In this document: one piece after another, positions 1 to 6,819 of the stretch
Position numbering within the stretch: the first letter of the stretch is position 1
How the letters are laid out: each line of letters begins with the position of its first letter
DNA from: Chthoniobacter flavus
GTDB taxonomy: Bacteria > Verrucomicrobiota > Verrucomicrobiia > Chthoniobacterales > Terrimicrobiaceae
DNA length: 8,057 nucleotides
Assembly: GCA_945863785.1 (NCBI GenBank)
Contig: CAMBAQ010000083.1
Location: 1-8,057, forward strand
Direction: 5' to 3'
Position numbers and translations under genes: made by a program
The notes under the pieces: generated by a model
Told to the model about the DNA's origin: nothing
The model's database searches: none
The model's input: only the letters and a program-made list of their open reading frames with translations

Positions 1-2046
1 CGGGTCGCCAAAATGATCCCCAACGAGCTGAATATCGATCTCCAAGGGGCCAAGGAAAAAAACCCAGAACTAGCCGCCGCCATTGAGAATGAGGCGCCCG
101 TGCGGCAACTCTGGGACTACGCCACCGTGCTTGAGGGCCTGAGCCGCAACACAGGCATCCACGCCGCCGGCGTGGTCATCGGCGACCGTCCACTGGACGA
201 GTTCATTCCACTCTGCCGAGGCAAGGAAAACGAGGTCGTGACCCAATATGCGATGGGACCGCTCACCGACCTCGGCATGTTGAAGATGGATTTCTTGGGG
301 CTTCGCACGCTCACGATCATGCAGGAAGCCGTGCGTCTCATTCACGTTGCGAATCCCGATTTCAACATCGACACGATCCCTACCGACGACAAAGCCGCTT
401 TTGATATTTACAATCGGGGTGAAACGCTGGGCGTTTTCCAGATGGAGAGTGGCGGCATCACCAGTTGCTGCAAACGTTTCGATGTCGGCTGCATCGAAGA
501 CATCATTGCCGTCGGCGCGCTTTATCGTCCGGGTCCGATGCAATTCATTCCTGAATATATCGAGCGCAAGAAGGGTCTCAAAAAAGTCGAATACCTGCAC
601 CCCCTCCTCGAAAAGGTTTGCGCCGAAACCCACGGCATCATCGTTTATCAGGAACAAGTGCAGCTGGCAGCGAGCGTTCTCGCTGGCTACTCGCTCGGCG
701 AGGCCGATCTTCTCCGCCGCGCGATGGGCAAGAAGGATGCCGAAAAAATGGAAAAGGAACGTGCCCGCTTCGTGGCTGGTTGCGAGAAGCACAATAACAT
801 CACTCCCAAGGTCGCTGATGCCATTTTCGGGTTCATCGCGAAATTCGCTGAATACGGATTCAACAAATCCCACAGCGCCGCCTACGGCTGGATTTCCTAT
901 CAGACGGCCTACTTGAAGGCCCACTATCCCCGCGAGTTCATGTCCGCGATGCTCACCTTCGACGCGAGCACGACCGAGCGACTCGCCGAGGTGATCGGCG
1001 AATGCCGCCGCATGGAAATCCCCGTTCGTCCACCGGACATCAATTCCAGCGATCTCAAATTTTCTCCGGAAACCTCCGGCGATGGAATTCGCTTCGGCCT
1101 GGCCTCGATCAAGAACGTCGGTGCCGGCGCGATGGAATCCGCCATTGCGGAACGCGCTAAGGGTGGAAAATTTGTATCCCTCGATTCCTTCTGTTCCCGA
1201 CTCGACTCACGCACCGTGAACCGAAAAATCATGGAAAGCCTGGTGAAGTGCGGGGCCTTTGATTGCCTCGGCAAGAGCCGCGCCCAACTCTTTGCGGAGA
1301 TCGAATCCACCATGGCCTCGGCCGCCTCCCTGCAGCGCGATCGCGCGAGCGGACAAGTCTCGCTTTTCGGAGATATGCCAATGATGCCATCTAAGGCTTC
1401 TGTCGTGAATGCCGCCGTCGAACCATGGCCTCAACTGGAGATGCTCAAATACGAGAAGGAACTCCTTGGATACTACGTCAGCGGTCACCCGCTCGACAGC
1501 TACGCCGGGCACTTTGACTCCGGAAAATATAACACCATTTCCCAAGTCACCCAAGCCACGGAGAACGGAAGCTTCAAGCTCGCCGGACTCATCATGAGCA
1601 TCGAAAAAAAGTTCTCCAAAAAGGACAGCAAGCCATTTGGTATTTTGGTGCTCGAGGATTTCACCGGCTCCCTCGAAATCACAGCTTGGGATGAGACGTT
1701 TGCTAAAAACATCGCCCTGCTCGTTCCGGGAACGGCTGTTTCCATCAATATCCGAGCCACTCTCCGCGAGGAGGCCGTTCGCGCCACTGCCGGGGCCATG
1801 GCTGCGCTCAAACCGAAGGCATCCGTAAAAGCGGTGCGCTTGCGTTTGGCTCGAGAACTTGTTGATGAGGCCGCCTTGCAAACCATTCTTGTTGCCGTGA
1901 AAAAAAATCCTGGGATTCGCCCTCTGATACTCGAGTTCGCCCTGCCTGACGGCCGTGGTTTTGAAATCGCCGCTGGGGAGGAATTCAACGTGGGCGATGA
2001 GCGCGCAATCCGCTCAACCGTCGCCGCTTTTGCCCCTTCCGCTTAG
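1..2046 (+). CDS. dnaE: DNA polymerase III subunit alpha, C-terminal part (5' end outside window)
   Basis: This is the catalytic subunit of the replicative polymerase, which extends DNA 5' to 3' within the holoenzyme. The frame is open from base 1 (first codons read RVAKMIPNEL), so the ATG at 13 is internal and the PHP domain and the first two catalytic aspartates lie upstream of the window. Numbering from base 1, the third catalytic Asp is D97 in KMDFLGLRTLTI, matching E. coli D555. The conserved fingers segment FNKSHSAAYGWISYQTAYLK starts at about residue 287. The helix-hairpin-helix region spans roughly 320-430. A clamp-binding hexapeptide QVSLFG is at 452-457, the EKELLGYYVSGHPLD motif follows, and an OB-fold lies near 525-580. 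The clamp motif and OB-fold position indicate the DnaE1 type rather than error-prone DnaE2/ImuC. It ends 17 nt from the stop codon of the convergent glycosyltransferase. The identification is secure. Confidence 0.97.
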   Translation, partial: RVAKMIPNELNIDLQGAKEKNPELAAAIENEAPVRQLWDYATVLEGLSRNTGIHAAGVVIGDRPLDEFIPLCRGKENEVVTQYAMGPLTDLGMLKMDFLGLRTLTIMQEAVRLIHVANPDFNIDTIPTDDKAAFDIYNRGETLGVFQMESGGITSCCKRFDVGCIEDIIAVGALYRPGPMQFIPEYIERKKGLKKVEYLHPLLEKVCAETHGIIVYQEQVQLAASVLAGYSLGEADLLRRAMGKKDAEKMEKERARFVAGCEKHNNITPKVADAIFGFIAKFAEYGFNKSHSAAYGWISYQTAYLKAHYPREFMSAMLTFDASTTERLAEVIGECRRMEIPVRPPDINSSDLKFSPETSGDGIRFGLASIKNVGAGAMESAIAERAKGGKFVSLDSFCSRLDSRTVNRKIMESLVKCGAFDCLGKSRAQLFAEIESTMASAASLQRDRASGQVSLFGDMPMMPSKASVVNAAVEPWPQLEMLKYEKELLGYYVSGHPLDSYAGHFDSGKYNTISQVTQATENGSFKLAGLIMSIEKKFSKKDSKPFGILVLEDFTGSLEITAWDETFAKNIALLVPGTAVSINIRATLREEAVRATAGAMAALKPKASVKAVRLRLARELVDEAALQTILVAVKKNPGIRPLILEFALPDGRGFEIAAGEEFNVGDERAIRSTVAAFAPSA
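1354..1371 (+). other. Beta sliding-clamp binding motif in DnaE
   Basis: The six codons read QVSLFG, which fits the bacterial clamp-binding consensus QxxLF and sits where E. coli DnaE has its internal QADMFG motif, between the helix-hairpin-helix region and the OB-fold. In the family this peptide docks in the hydrophobic pocket of DnaN and gives the polymerase its processivity. The function is assigned from family knowledge. The peptide itself is read directly. Confidence 0.85.
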
Positions 2047-2052
2047 ACAGCA

Positions 2053-2072
2053 AGGCAACGAGCCTAGTTTTT
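2053..2072 (+). terminator. Possible weak intrinsic terminator after dnaE
   Basis: Directly after the dnaE stop, AGGC (2053-2056) can pair with GCCT (2062-2065) around a 5-nt loop, followed shortly by five T residues (2068-2072). The stem has only 4 bp, so it may not be functional. It overlaps the stop codon of the convergent glycosyltransferase. No other terminator candidate was seen between the two genes. Confidence 0.3.
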
Positions 2073-2669
2073 AGAGGAACCCGATGCTTTCCTACGGCGG
2101 CGGAGAGTTCGGCGACGATGATTCACCTCTCGCAGATGAGAAACCTCGATAGACGATTTCTTCGTAACTGCAATTTGCGGGGCTTGCGCCATTGTTGCAC
2201 TGACTTTTTTCGTGGTGACTTCCGTCGCCTTCGCGGAGCCACTCGCCTTCGCGCTCACAGCGACACTCTCCTTCGGTTTGCGTCCACGTTTGACAGGCGC
2301 CTCGGGCGTGATGATAGCTGCGGCTTTTGTTACCTTGGTGGCTTCAGGCTTTACCTCTGCAGTCGTCATTACTTTCGGCTTACGACCTCGTTTCTTGGGT
2401 GAAGCGGGGGTAATGATCTCCTCGACTTTGGTTTCTTTGGATGTGGCTTGCGCTGCCTTTGGCGGTCTGCCTCGCTTTTTCTCGGTTTTGATTGCCGCTG
2501 GCAGCGGAGTCTTAATTTTGGGTTCTGGAAAGAGTTTTACTTCACGCTGAGTGCCAGTGGTCTTTTTGAGTCTTTCGGGCTTGGGCTTCAATAGGGATCT
2601 TGCCTTTATGATCGTCGGTAAAGGCATGGCCTCCTCTTCCAACCCTTCAAACTGTCGCTGCGTAGTCGG
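2064..2669 (-). other. Low-complexity basic tail with three AT-hook-like cores
   Basis: This is the C-terminal third of the glycosyltransferase gene (residues ~395-595). It is dominated by Lys, Ala, Pro, Thr, Glu and Val and looks disordered, resembling histone-H1-like or AT-hook proteins. The three basic cores lie at residues 458-465 (bases 2457-2480), 486-493 (2373-2396) and 521-527 (2271-2291). The second and third sit in a repeated context, IITPxxPxKRGRKPK, 34 residues apart. A final cluster, HRRRTLRRRRK, is at residues 578-588 (2088-2120). In known AT-hook proteins the RGRP-type core inserts into the AT-rich minor groove. DNA binding here is inferred; binding to an anionic polymer or to the membrane surface would also fit. 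Confidence 0.75.
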
Positions 2670-3851
2670 CTTGTTATTGATGAAATCGATGGAAGCTTGG
2701 ATGAGGCGGGTGACATTGGTCTCCCAAGTGGCATAGTTCTCGTATTCCTCCCAATTGGGTTCGGGCAATTCCGAATTAAGGAGCGTAGCCATCCCGTCAG
2801 CAACGGCCTCACTGGAATCAGGTTCAACGAAAACACCCACGCCGTAATGCTCAATGAGATCCCGCATTGGGCTTGAGCCACTGGAAGCAAGAACTCGACG
2901 GCGCGCATTCACCGCAGTCGTCAGCGAAGACGTTTGAGAGTGGAAGGTTCCCGCGTGGGTGAGCAACAAAAAGTCCGCCGCTTTGAAGAAACTCAGTCGC
3001 TTCTCATCATGCACAAACATATCCGAAATAAAGACCCTCTTGCTAAGACCAAGGTCATCCGCAAGCATCTGGTAATATTTAATTGGGCGATCTTTATGGC
3101 TTGGTGCAGTGCCGATCACCACGAGAAAGGCATCGGGATTATCGAGCAAAGCCTTGATGGTAAGATCGAGGTTTTTATGGTTCCGGATCGAACCGAACGC
3201 CATGAAAACCTTCTTGCCACGGGGAACATTCCAAGACTTGCGGATGCTTTTTGCATTCTCTGGAATAGGAGTGTTTTTTTCGGGACCGATCGGCACCTCC
3301 ACCATGCGCACAAACTTCGGCACGACGACTGGGTGGGAGATATGCTTGTGCGCAATAGCGATGCGGAATGGCTCAAAGGCCAAACTGCTCGAAAGACGTG
3401 ACCACCATTTGCCGCCACTGCCTTTGTCCTTTGGCGAAAAATGCAGATTTAACGCGTAGATGGTCTTAAAAAACAGCGCGAGTAGGATGTGCGGCCAAAT
3501 CCAGAGTGCGGCATGCATTTCCACATGACTGGCAGCGAGGACAATGCTCGGGCGGTGTTTATAGATTTCCCATGAGAGGCGCAATTGGTTGCGCATGGTT
3601 TGGATCGACTTCGCCAGTTTTTTTGAAGAACTTCCTTGGTTTTGTGAGCTGGCTCCCTCCTCCATGCAGATAGAGACTGGGTATTCGGCATTTCGGGTTC
3701 TCAAAAACCCAGGGGCGCAGAGCAAGAGGACCTTGATCCCCATTCCAAACAAAGCCGAGGCTTGTTTGTGAACCTGATCTGGGATGACTCCATGCGATCC
3801 AGGACAATGAATCATCACGTCGACAGCGGGGCGATTACGAGAACTGGACAT
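2064..3851 (-). CDS. GT4-like glycosyltransferase with a basic AT-hook-like C-terminal tail
   Basis: The first ~395 of 595 residues look like a GT-B glycosyltransferase. The N-terminal Rossmann half starts at VDVMIHCPGSHG (about 10-20), with VLLLCAPG at 41-48. The nucleotide-sugar-binding half starts at KKVFMAFGSIRNHKNLDL (213-230), with FLVVIG at 242-247, ADFLLLTHAG at 292-301 and VLASSG near 320-325. Such enzymes move a sugar from an activated donor to a lipid, glycan or protein; the substrate cannot be told here. In my hand alignment the two Glu of the usual EX7E motif fall at H304 and T312, so the family variant or activity is uncertain. Residues ~396-595 are a low-complexity tail with cores KKRGRPPK, KKRGRKPK and KRGRKPK, ending in an arginine cluster. 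No signal peptide or clear membrane helix is seen; the hydrophobic run at 115-135 is short. The ATG at 3849-3851 is kept because it precedes the first strand, although no Shine-Dalgarno site is visible. The neighbours are replication genes, not a polysaccharide cluster. Confidence 0.8.
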   Translation of the reverse strand: MSSSRNRPAVDVMIHCPGSHGVIPDQVHKQASALFGMGIKVLLLCAPGFLRTRNAEYPVSICMEEGASSQNQGSSSKKLAKSIQTMRNQLRLSWEIYKHRPSIVLAASHVEMHAALWIWPHILLALFFKTIYALNLHFSPKDKGSGGKWWSRLSSSLAFEPFRIAIAHKHISHPVVVPKFVRMVEVPIGPEKNTPIPENAKSIRKSWNVPRGKKVFMAFGSIRNHKNLDLTIKALLDNPDAFLVVIGTAPSHKDRPIKYYQMLADDLGLSKRVFISDMFVHDEKRLSFFKAADFLLLTHAGTFHSQTSSLTTAVNARRRVLASSGSSPMRDLIEHYGVGVFVEPDSSEAVADGMATLLNSELPEPNWEEYENYATWETNVTRLIQASIDFINNKPTTQRQFEGLEEEAMPLPTIIKARSLLKPKPERLKKTTGTQREVKLFPEPKIKTPLPAAIKTEKKRGRPPKAAQATSKETKVEEIITPASPKKRGRKPKVMTTAEVKPEATKVTKAAAIITPEAPVKRGRKPKESVAVSAKASGSAKATEVTTKKVSATMAQAPQIAVTKKSSIEVSHLREVNHRRRTLRRRRKASGSSKN

Positions 3852-4120
3852 CGATTGGAAAAACTAGACCCCGAGCGGGAAACCAAAGTTAAATCGAGAA
3901 ATGAGATCCCCCGTATTTGCGAAAAAGCGGCAAATACGATGTTGATATAGACGGTATTGGCAATTCATTTCAGATGGTAAGCCACTCGGCGGACCTAGGA
4001 AGATGAGTCCCATCACCCCCGCCAGCAAGTTTTTTTTACCTCTCAACATGGTAGCAAAATCAAGCAGTTCCGCTATCCTATCCAGGGTATTGAAAATTCT
4101 GAGTTCAATTGCGAGCTTCT
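3852..4120. other. Divergent intergenic region between the glycosyltransferase and rarA
   Basis: These ~270 bases separate two divergently transcribed genes and must hold both promoters unless these lie further out. I found no convincing -35/-10 pair on either strand. TTGATA at 3942-3947 is a fair -35, but no good -10 sits at the right distance. A perfect inverted repeat is at 3912-3938 and a run of eight T lies around 4029-4036. Short open frames here (for example one of 61 codons on the minus strand) show no recognisable family and no ribosome binding site. Confidence 0.5.
3912..3938. repeat. Perfect 9-bp inverted repeat, possible operator
   Basis: CGTATTTGC (3912-3920) and GCAAATACG (3930-3938) are exact reverse complements separated by 9 nt. 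No T-run follows on either strand, so it is not a terminator. It lies about 60 nt upstream of the glycosyltransferase start and about 180 nt upstream of rarA. An operator for a dimeric regulator, or a stem in the glycosyltransferase leader, are the likely options. Function is not shown. Confidence 0.5.
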
Positions 4121-5479
4121 ATGGGCGACTATTCCAGCCACACTGTGGACGACCTTTTTCCTAAAAATCCCATCACCGACCTTGACGCTCCCCTCGCCAC
4201 GCGAATGCGACCGCGCACACTCGAAGAGTATTGCGGGCAGGATCATATTCTTGGACCCGGCAAGATGCTCCGCCGCGCCATCGAAGCGGATCGGATCTCC
4301 TCGCTCCTTCTCTACGGTCCACCCGGAACCGGAAAAACCACGTTGGCGCAAGTGATCGCCGGCGCAACAAAATCCCGATTCGAGCGCCTCAGCGGAGTCG
4401 AAAGTAACGTGGCCGATATCCGCCGCATCGTTGCTTCAGCAAATGCCAGACGCTCGCATTCCGGCGAGAAAACAATCCTCTTTGTCGATGAGATTCATCG
4501 CTTCAATAAAGCCCAGCAGGACGTGCTTCTGCCGGAGGTCGAGAGTGGCGTATTGCGACTCATCGGCGCCACAACGCAGAATCCCTTTTTCAGCATCAAT
4601 AGCGCGCTTCTCTCCCGGTCGCAGATTTTTGAGTTGAAGCCACTGCCTGAGAAAAACCTCGTTCATCTCATCAACCGAGCCTTGGGGGATGTGGATCGTG
4701 GGCTCGGATCTCGCCGCATCACTATTGACCCTGACGCCGCCGCGTTTCTTGCGAAGCTCAGTGATGGAGACGCCAGGAAATGCCTGAACGCCCTCGAAAT
4801 CGCGGCACTCACTTCGCCGACCGATGCCGACGGCCTCACTCGCATCGACCTCGCCGCCGCACAGGAGAGCATTCAAAAAAAGGCCGTCGTCTATGATGGC
4901 ACAGGCGATGGTCACTACGACACGATCAGCGCGTTTATCAAAAGCATCCGTGGCAGCGACCCGGACGCCGCCATTTACTGGCTCGCAAAAATGCTCCATG
5001 TCGGAGAGGAAGTGCGCTTCATCACCCGACGCCTCGTCATCTCCGCCAGCGAGGATATCGGGATGGCGGACTCCAACGCCCTTCTGGTCGCGCAAGCAGC
5101 GGCGCAGGCAGTGGAGTTTATCGGCCTGCCTGAGGCTAACCTGATCCTCGCCCATGCGACCGTTTATCTGGCGACAGCCCCCAAGAGCAACAGCTGCACA
5201 GTCGCTAGTGGCCATGCCTCACAAGAAATCCGCGATGGTCGCACCCTCGCCGTTCCAGCCCACCTCCGCGATGGACACTACAAAGGCTCCGAACGCCTAG
5301 GCCATGGAAAAGGGTATCTCTATAGCCATGATTTTGAGGGATCCTATGTCCCCCAAGCCTACCTCCCCGAAGGCCGACGTTATTACGAGCCCACAGAAAA
5401 TGGCCTAGAAAAACGCATCAAGGAACGGCTCGCCCACTGGCGCGCCCTTTTTGAGCAGGCCCAACAAATCGCTCCATAA
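4121..5479 (+). CDS. rarA: Replication-associated recombination protein A (AAA+ ATPase)
   Basis: RarA (MgsA; Mgs1/WRNIP1 in eukaryotes) is a AAA+ ATPase related to clamp loaders. It acts at stalled or damaged replication forks together with SSB. Counting from the ATG at 4121, the product is 452 residues, close to the 447 of E. coli RarA. Walker A is GPPGTGKTT (66-74), Walker B ILFVDEIHRFNK (119-130), sensor 1 GATTQNP (149-155), the arginine finger R166 in LLSRSQIF, and sensor 2 lies around DGDARK (215-220). The C-terminal tetramerisation half has the family block YDGTGDGHYDTISAFIKSIRGSD... from 258 and VPAHLRD at 378-383. A TTG at 4109 would add four residues. I prefer ATG 4121, which is the conventional start codon, but both sites have only a weak GAG upstream. 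All key residues are present and the gene looks intact. potA follows after 42 nt on the same strand. Confidence 0.95.
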   Translation: MGDYSSHTVDDLFPKNPITDLDAPLATRMRPRTLEEYCGQDHILGPGKMLRRAIEADRISSLLLYGPPGTGKTTLAQVIAGATKSRFERLSGVESNVADIRRIVASANARRSHSGEKTILFVDEIHRFNKAQQDVLLPEVESGVLRLIGATTQNPFFSINSALLSRSQIFELKPLPEKNLVHLINRALGDVDRGLGSRRITIDPDAAAFLAKLSDGDARKCLNALEIAALTSPTDADGLTRIDLAAAQESIQKKAVVYDGTGDGHYDTISAFIKSIRGSDPDAAIYWLAKMLHVGEEVRFITRRLVISASEDIGMADSNALLVAQAAAQAVEFIGLPEANLILAHATVYLATAPKSNSCTVASGHASQEIRDGRTLAVPAHLRDGHYKGSERLGHGKGYLYSHDFEGSYVPQAYLPEGRRYYEPTENGLEKRIKERLAHWRALFEQAQQIAP

Positions 5480-5508
5480 AATCATGGAGTTCACTTTGCC
5501 TGGCATAT

Positions 5509-5515
5509 AGGGTGA
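5509..5515 (+). promoter_or_regulatory. Ribosome binding site of the PotA-type gene
   Basis: AGGGTGA lies 6 nt before the ATG at 5522 and is the clearest Shine-Dalgarno-like sequence in the window. It fixes the start of the ABC ATPase gene. It also shows that this genome uses Shine-Dalgarno sites, in contrast to the downstream outer-membrane protein gene. Confidence 0.75.
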
Positions 5516-5521
5516 CTTCCC

Positions 5522-6589
5522 ATGGTTGAGCTCCGCGATGTCACCAAACGCTTCGGCACCTTTGAAGCCCTCAAGTGCGCCAGCTTCGAGATCAAGGCCG
5601 GCGAGTTCATGACCTTTCTCGGCCCCTCCGGTTGCGGCAAGACGACCTGTCTCCGTCTCATCAGTGGATTTGACGCACCCACCTCCGGCCAGATTCTCAT
5701 CGATGGACGCGATGTGACTTTTGATCCCCCTTACCGCCGTGATGTGAATCAGGTCTTTCAAAACTACGCCCTCTTCCCCCACCTGACCATCTACGAGAAC
5801 ATCGCCTTCGGTCTTCGCATGAAGCGGGTGCCGGCTCCAGAAATCAAAAAACGGGTCGAACGCGTGATTCAGATGACCTCACTAGAGGCCTTCGTCGATC
5901 GCAAGCCCGCGCAGATGTCCGGTGGTCAGCGTCAGCGGGTCGCTCTCGCCAGAGCCATCATCTGCGAGCCCAAGGTCCTGCTCCTCGACGAACCCCTCAG
6001 CGCCCTCGATGCCAAATTGCGCACCCAAATGCGCGGCGAGCTTAAGCAACTTCAGAAAAAACTCGGCATCACTTTCATCTTCGTTACCCACGATCAGGAA
6101 GAAGCCCTCGCCATGAGCGACCGCGTGGCGGTGATCAACGAAGGCCATGTCGAGCAAATCGGCACCGTTCACGAGATCTACTACCAACCCGCCACCCGAT
6201 TCGTCGCGTCTTTCATTGGCGAAACCAACATCATCGAAGCCGAAGTCGCCGGCGCGGATGCGACCCATACCCTCTGCCGCGTTGAGGGAGGACTCATCCT
6301 CCACATTCTTAGCTCCCCCACCCCTGTTGGCAGCAAAATCCTCCTCTCCCTCCGGCCAGAAAAAGTGCGCCTCCACCGCGCAGATCCCGGCGATAGGAAT
6401 TCCTTCCCCGCCCGCATCTCCAGAGAAGTCTTCAAGGGCGCTGTCGATGACATCACCCTAGTCACCGAGGCTGGCCTCGAGCTAGGCGCCCTCCTCCCCA
6501 ACGACGGCCAGACCGAGCGGGACTTCCACGAAGGGGAGCCCATCTTTGCCAGCATCCGTCCCGAGGATATCAACATTATCAAGGCTTGA
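5522..6589 (+). CDS. potA: ABC transporter ATP-binding protein, PotA-like (polyamine type)
   Basis: This is the cytoplasmic ATPase of an ABC importer, most like the spermidine/putrescine PotA group. All ATPase motifs are intact in the 355 residues: Walker A GPSGCGKTT (34-42), Q-loop VFQNYALFPH (Q80), signature MSGGQRQRVALARA (132-145; Met replaces the usual Leu, common in this group), Walker B KVLLLDEP with catalytic E157, D-loop SALD (160-163) and H-loop FVTHD (H190). Residues ~230-355 form a TOBE-type regulatory domain, with FIGETNIIEAEV at 231-242 and LRPEKVRL at 277-284. PotA family members energise uptake of polyamines, but close relatives serve iron(III), sulfate, phosphonate or sugars, so the substrate is not certain. 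Permease (potB/potC) and binding-protein (potD) genes do not follow; the next gene is a beta-barrel protein. The gene may be co-transcribed with rarA. Confidence 0.85.
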   Translation: MVELRDVTKRFGTFEALKCASFEIKAGEFMTFLGPSGCGKTTCLRLISGFDAPTSGQILIDGRDVTFDPPYRRDVNQVFQNYALFPHLTIYENIAFGLRMKRVPAPEIKKRVERVIQMTSLEAFVDRKPAQMSGGQRQRVALARAIICEPKVLLLDEPLSALDAKLRTQMRGELKQLQKKLGITFIFVTHDQEEALAMSDRVAVINEGHVEQIGTVHEIYYQPATRFVASFIGETNIIEAEVAGADATHTLCRVEGGLILHILSSPTPVGSKILLSLRPEKVRLHRADPGDRNSFPARISREVFKGAVDDITLVTEAGLELGALLPNDGQTERDFHEGEPIFASIRPEDINIIKA

Positions 6590-6629
6590 GCGGCCCCTCA
6601 AACGCGTGAGCAAGTGGCGCACAAAACGA

Positions 6630-6649
6630 GACAGCACCTGTTATTTTTT
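6630..6649 (+). terminator. Possible weak intrinsic terminator after the PotA-type gene
   Basis: GACAG (6630-6634) can pair with CTGTT (6638-6642) around the loop CAC, with one G-T wobble, and is followed by TATTTTTT. The stem is short. It sits between the ABC ATPase stop and the next promoter candidate, where a terminator is expected. Confidence 0.3.
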
Positions 6650-6675
6650 GTTCAAATAAATCCTGAAAAAAAATT

Positions 6676-6703
6676 TTGACATTGCAAATCAACCTTATAC
6701 AAC
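6676..6703 (+). promoter_or_regulatory. Candidate sigma-70-type promoter of the outer-membrane protein gene
   Basis: A perfect -35 hexamer TTGACA is at 6676-6681. Downstream, TACAAC (6698-6703) gives a 16-nt spacer, while TATACA (6696-6701) gives 14 nt. The flanks are A/T rich. Transcription from here would leave a leader of roughly 110 nt before the ATG at 6820. The -35 is strong and the -10 only fair. Confidence 0.5.
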
Positions 6704-6819
6704 GTGGCACGGATAGTGCTAATGATTTGCAGCGCCTCTTCCAGATGCGCAAAAAACAAATACCCTGACCCGCCTTAAAACGGGAACGGATTAGAAAAAA
6801 TAAACAAACACATAAACAC

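Larger units (their letters stand above)
6590..6819 (+). other. Intergenic region and 5' leader of the outer-membrane protein gene
   Basis: These 230 bases hold a weak terminator candidate, the promoter candidate at 6676-6703 and a long leader. The leader contains a small stem, CCCG (6769-6772) with CGGG (6781-6784). It ends in an A/C-rich stretch with no G residue in the 25 bases before the ATG, so there is no Shine-Dalgarno site at a workable distance; the nearest GGA is about 30 nt upstream. No gene is seen. Confidence 0.6.

Noticed and set aside
70..924. 284-codon open frame on the minus strand opposite dnaE
   Set aside because: It lies entirely inside the strongly conserved dnaE coding region, and its translation shows no recognisable domain. 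This is typical antisense openness in GC-rich coding DNA.
1207..1988. Two long minus-strand frames (224 and 162 codons) opposite the 3' part of dnaE
   Set aside because: They overlap each other and dnaE, lack family features, and have no visible ribosome binding site.
2064..2669. Basic tail as a separate small gene fused by a frameshift or sequencing error
   Set aside because: The reading frame is continuous with the enzyme and no internal start with a ribosome binding site was seen. The codon drift between the cores suggests a genuine coding tail, though orthologues should be checked.
4028..4037. Run of eight T as a terminator
   Set aside because: No stable hairpin precedes it on the plus strand, and it lies between divergent genes where no terminator is expected.
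4436..5215. 259-codon minus-strand frame opposite rarA
   Set aside because: The rarA frame carries all family motifs across this interval. The antisense translation is not recognisable.
5882..6376. 164-codon minus-strand frame opposite the PotA-type gene
   Set aside because: It is a shadow of the ABC ATPase gene. Its acidic and glycine-rich stretches come from the reverse complement of the signature and Walker B region.
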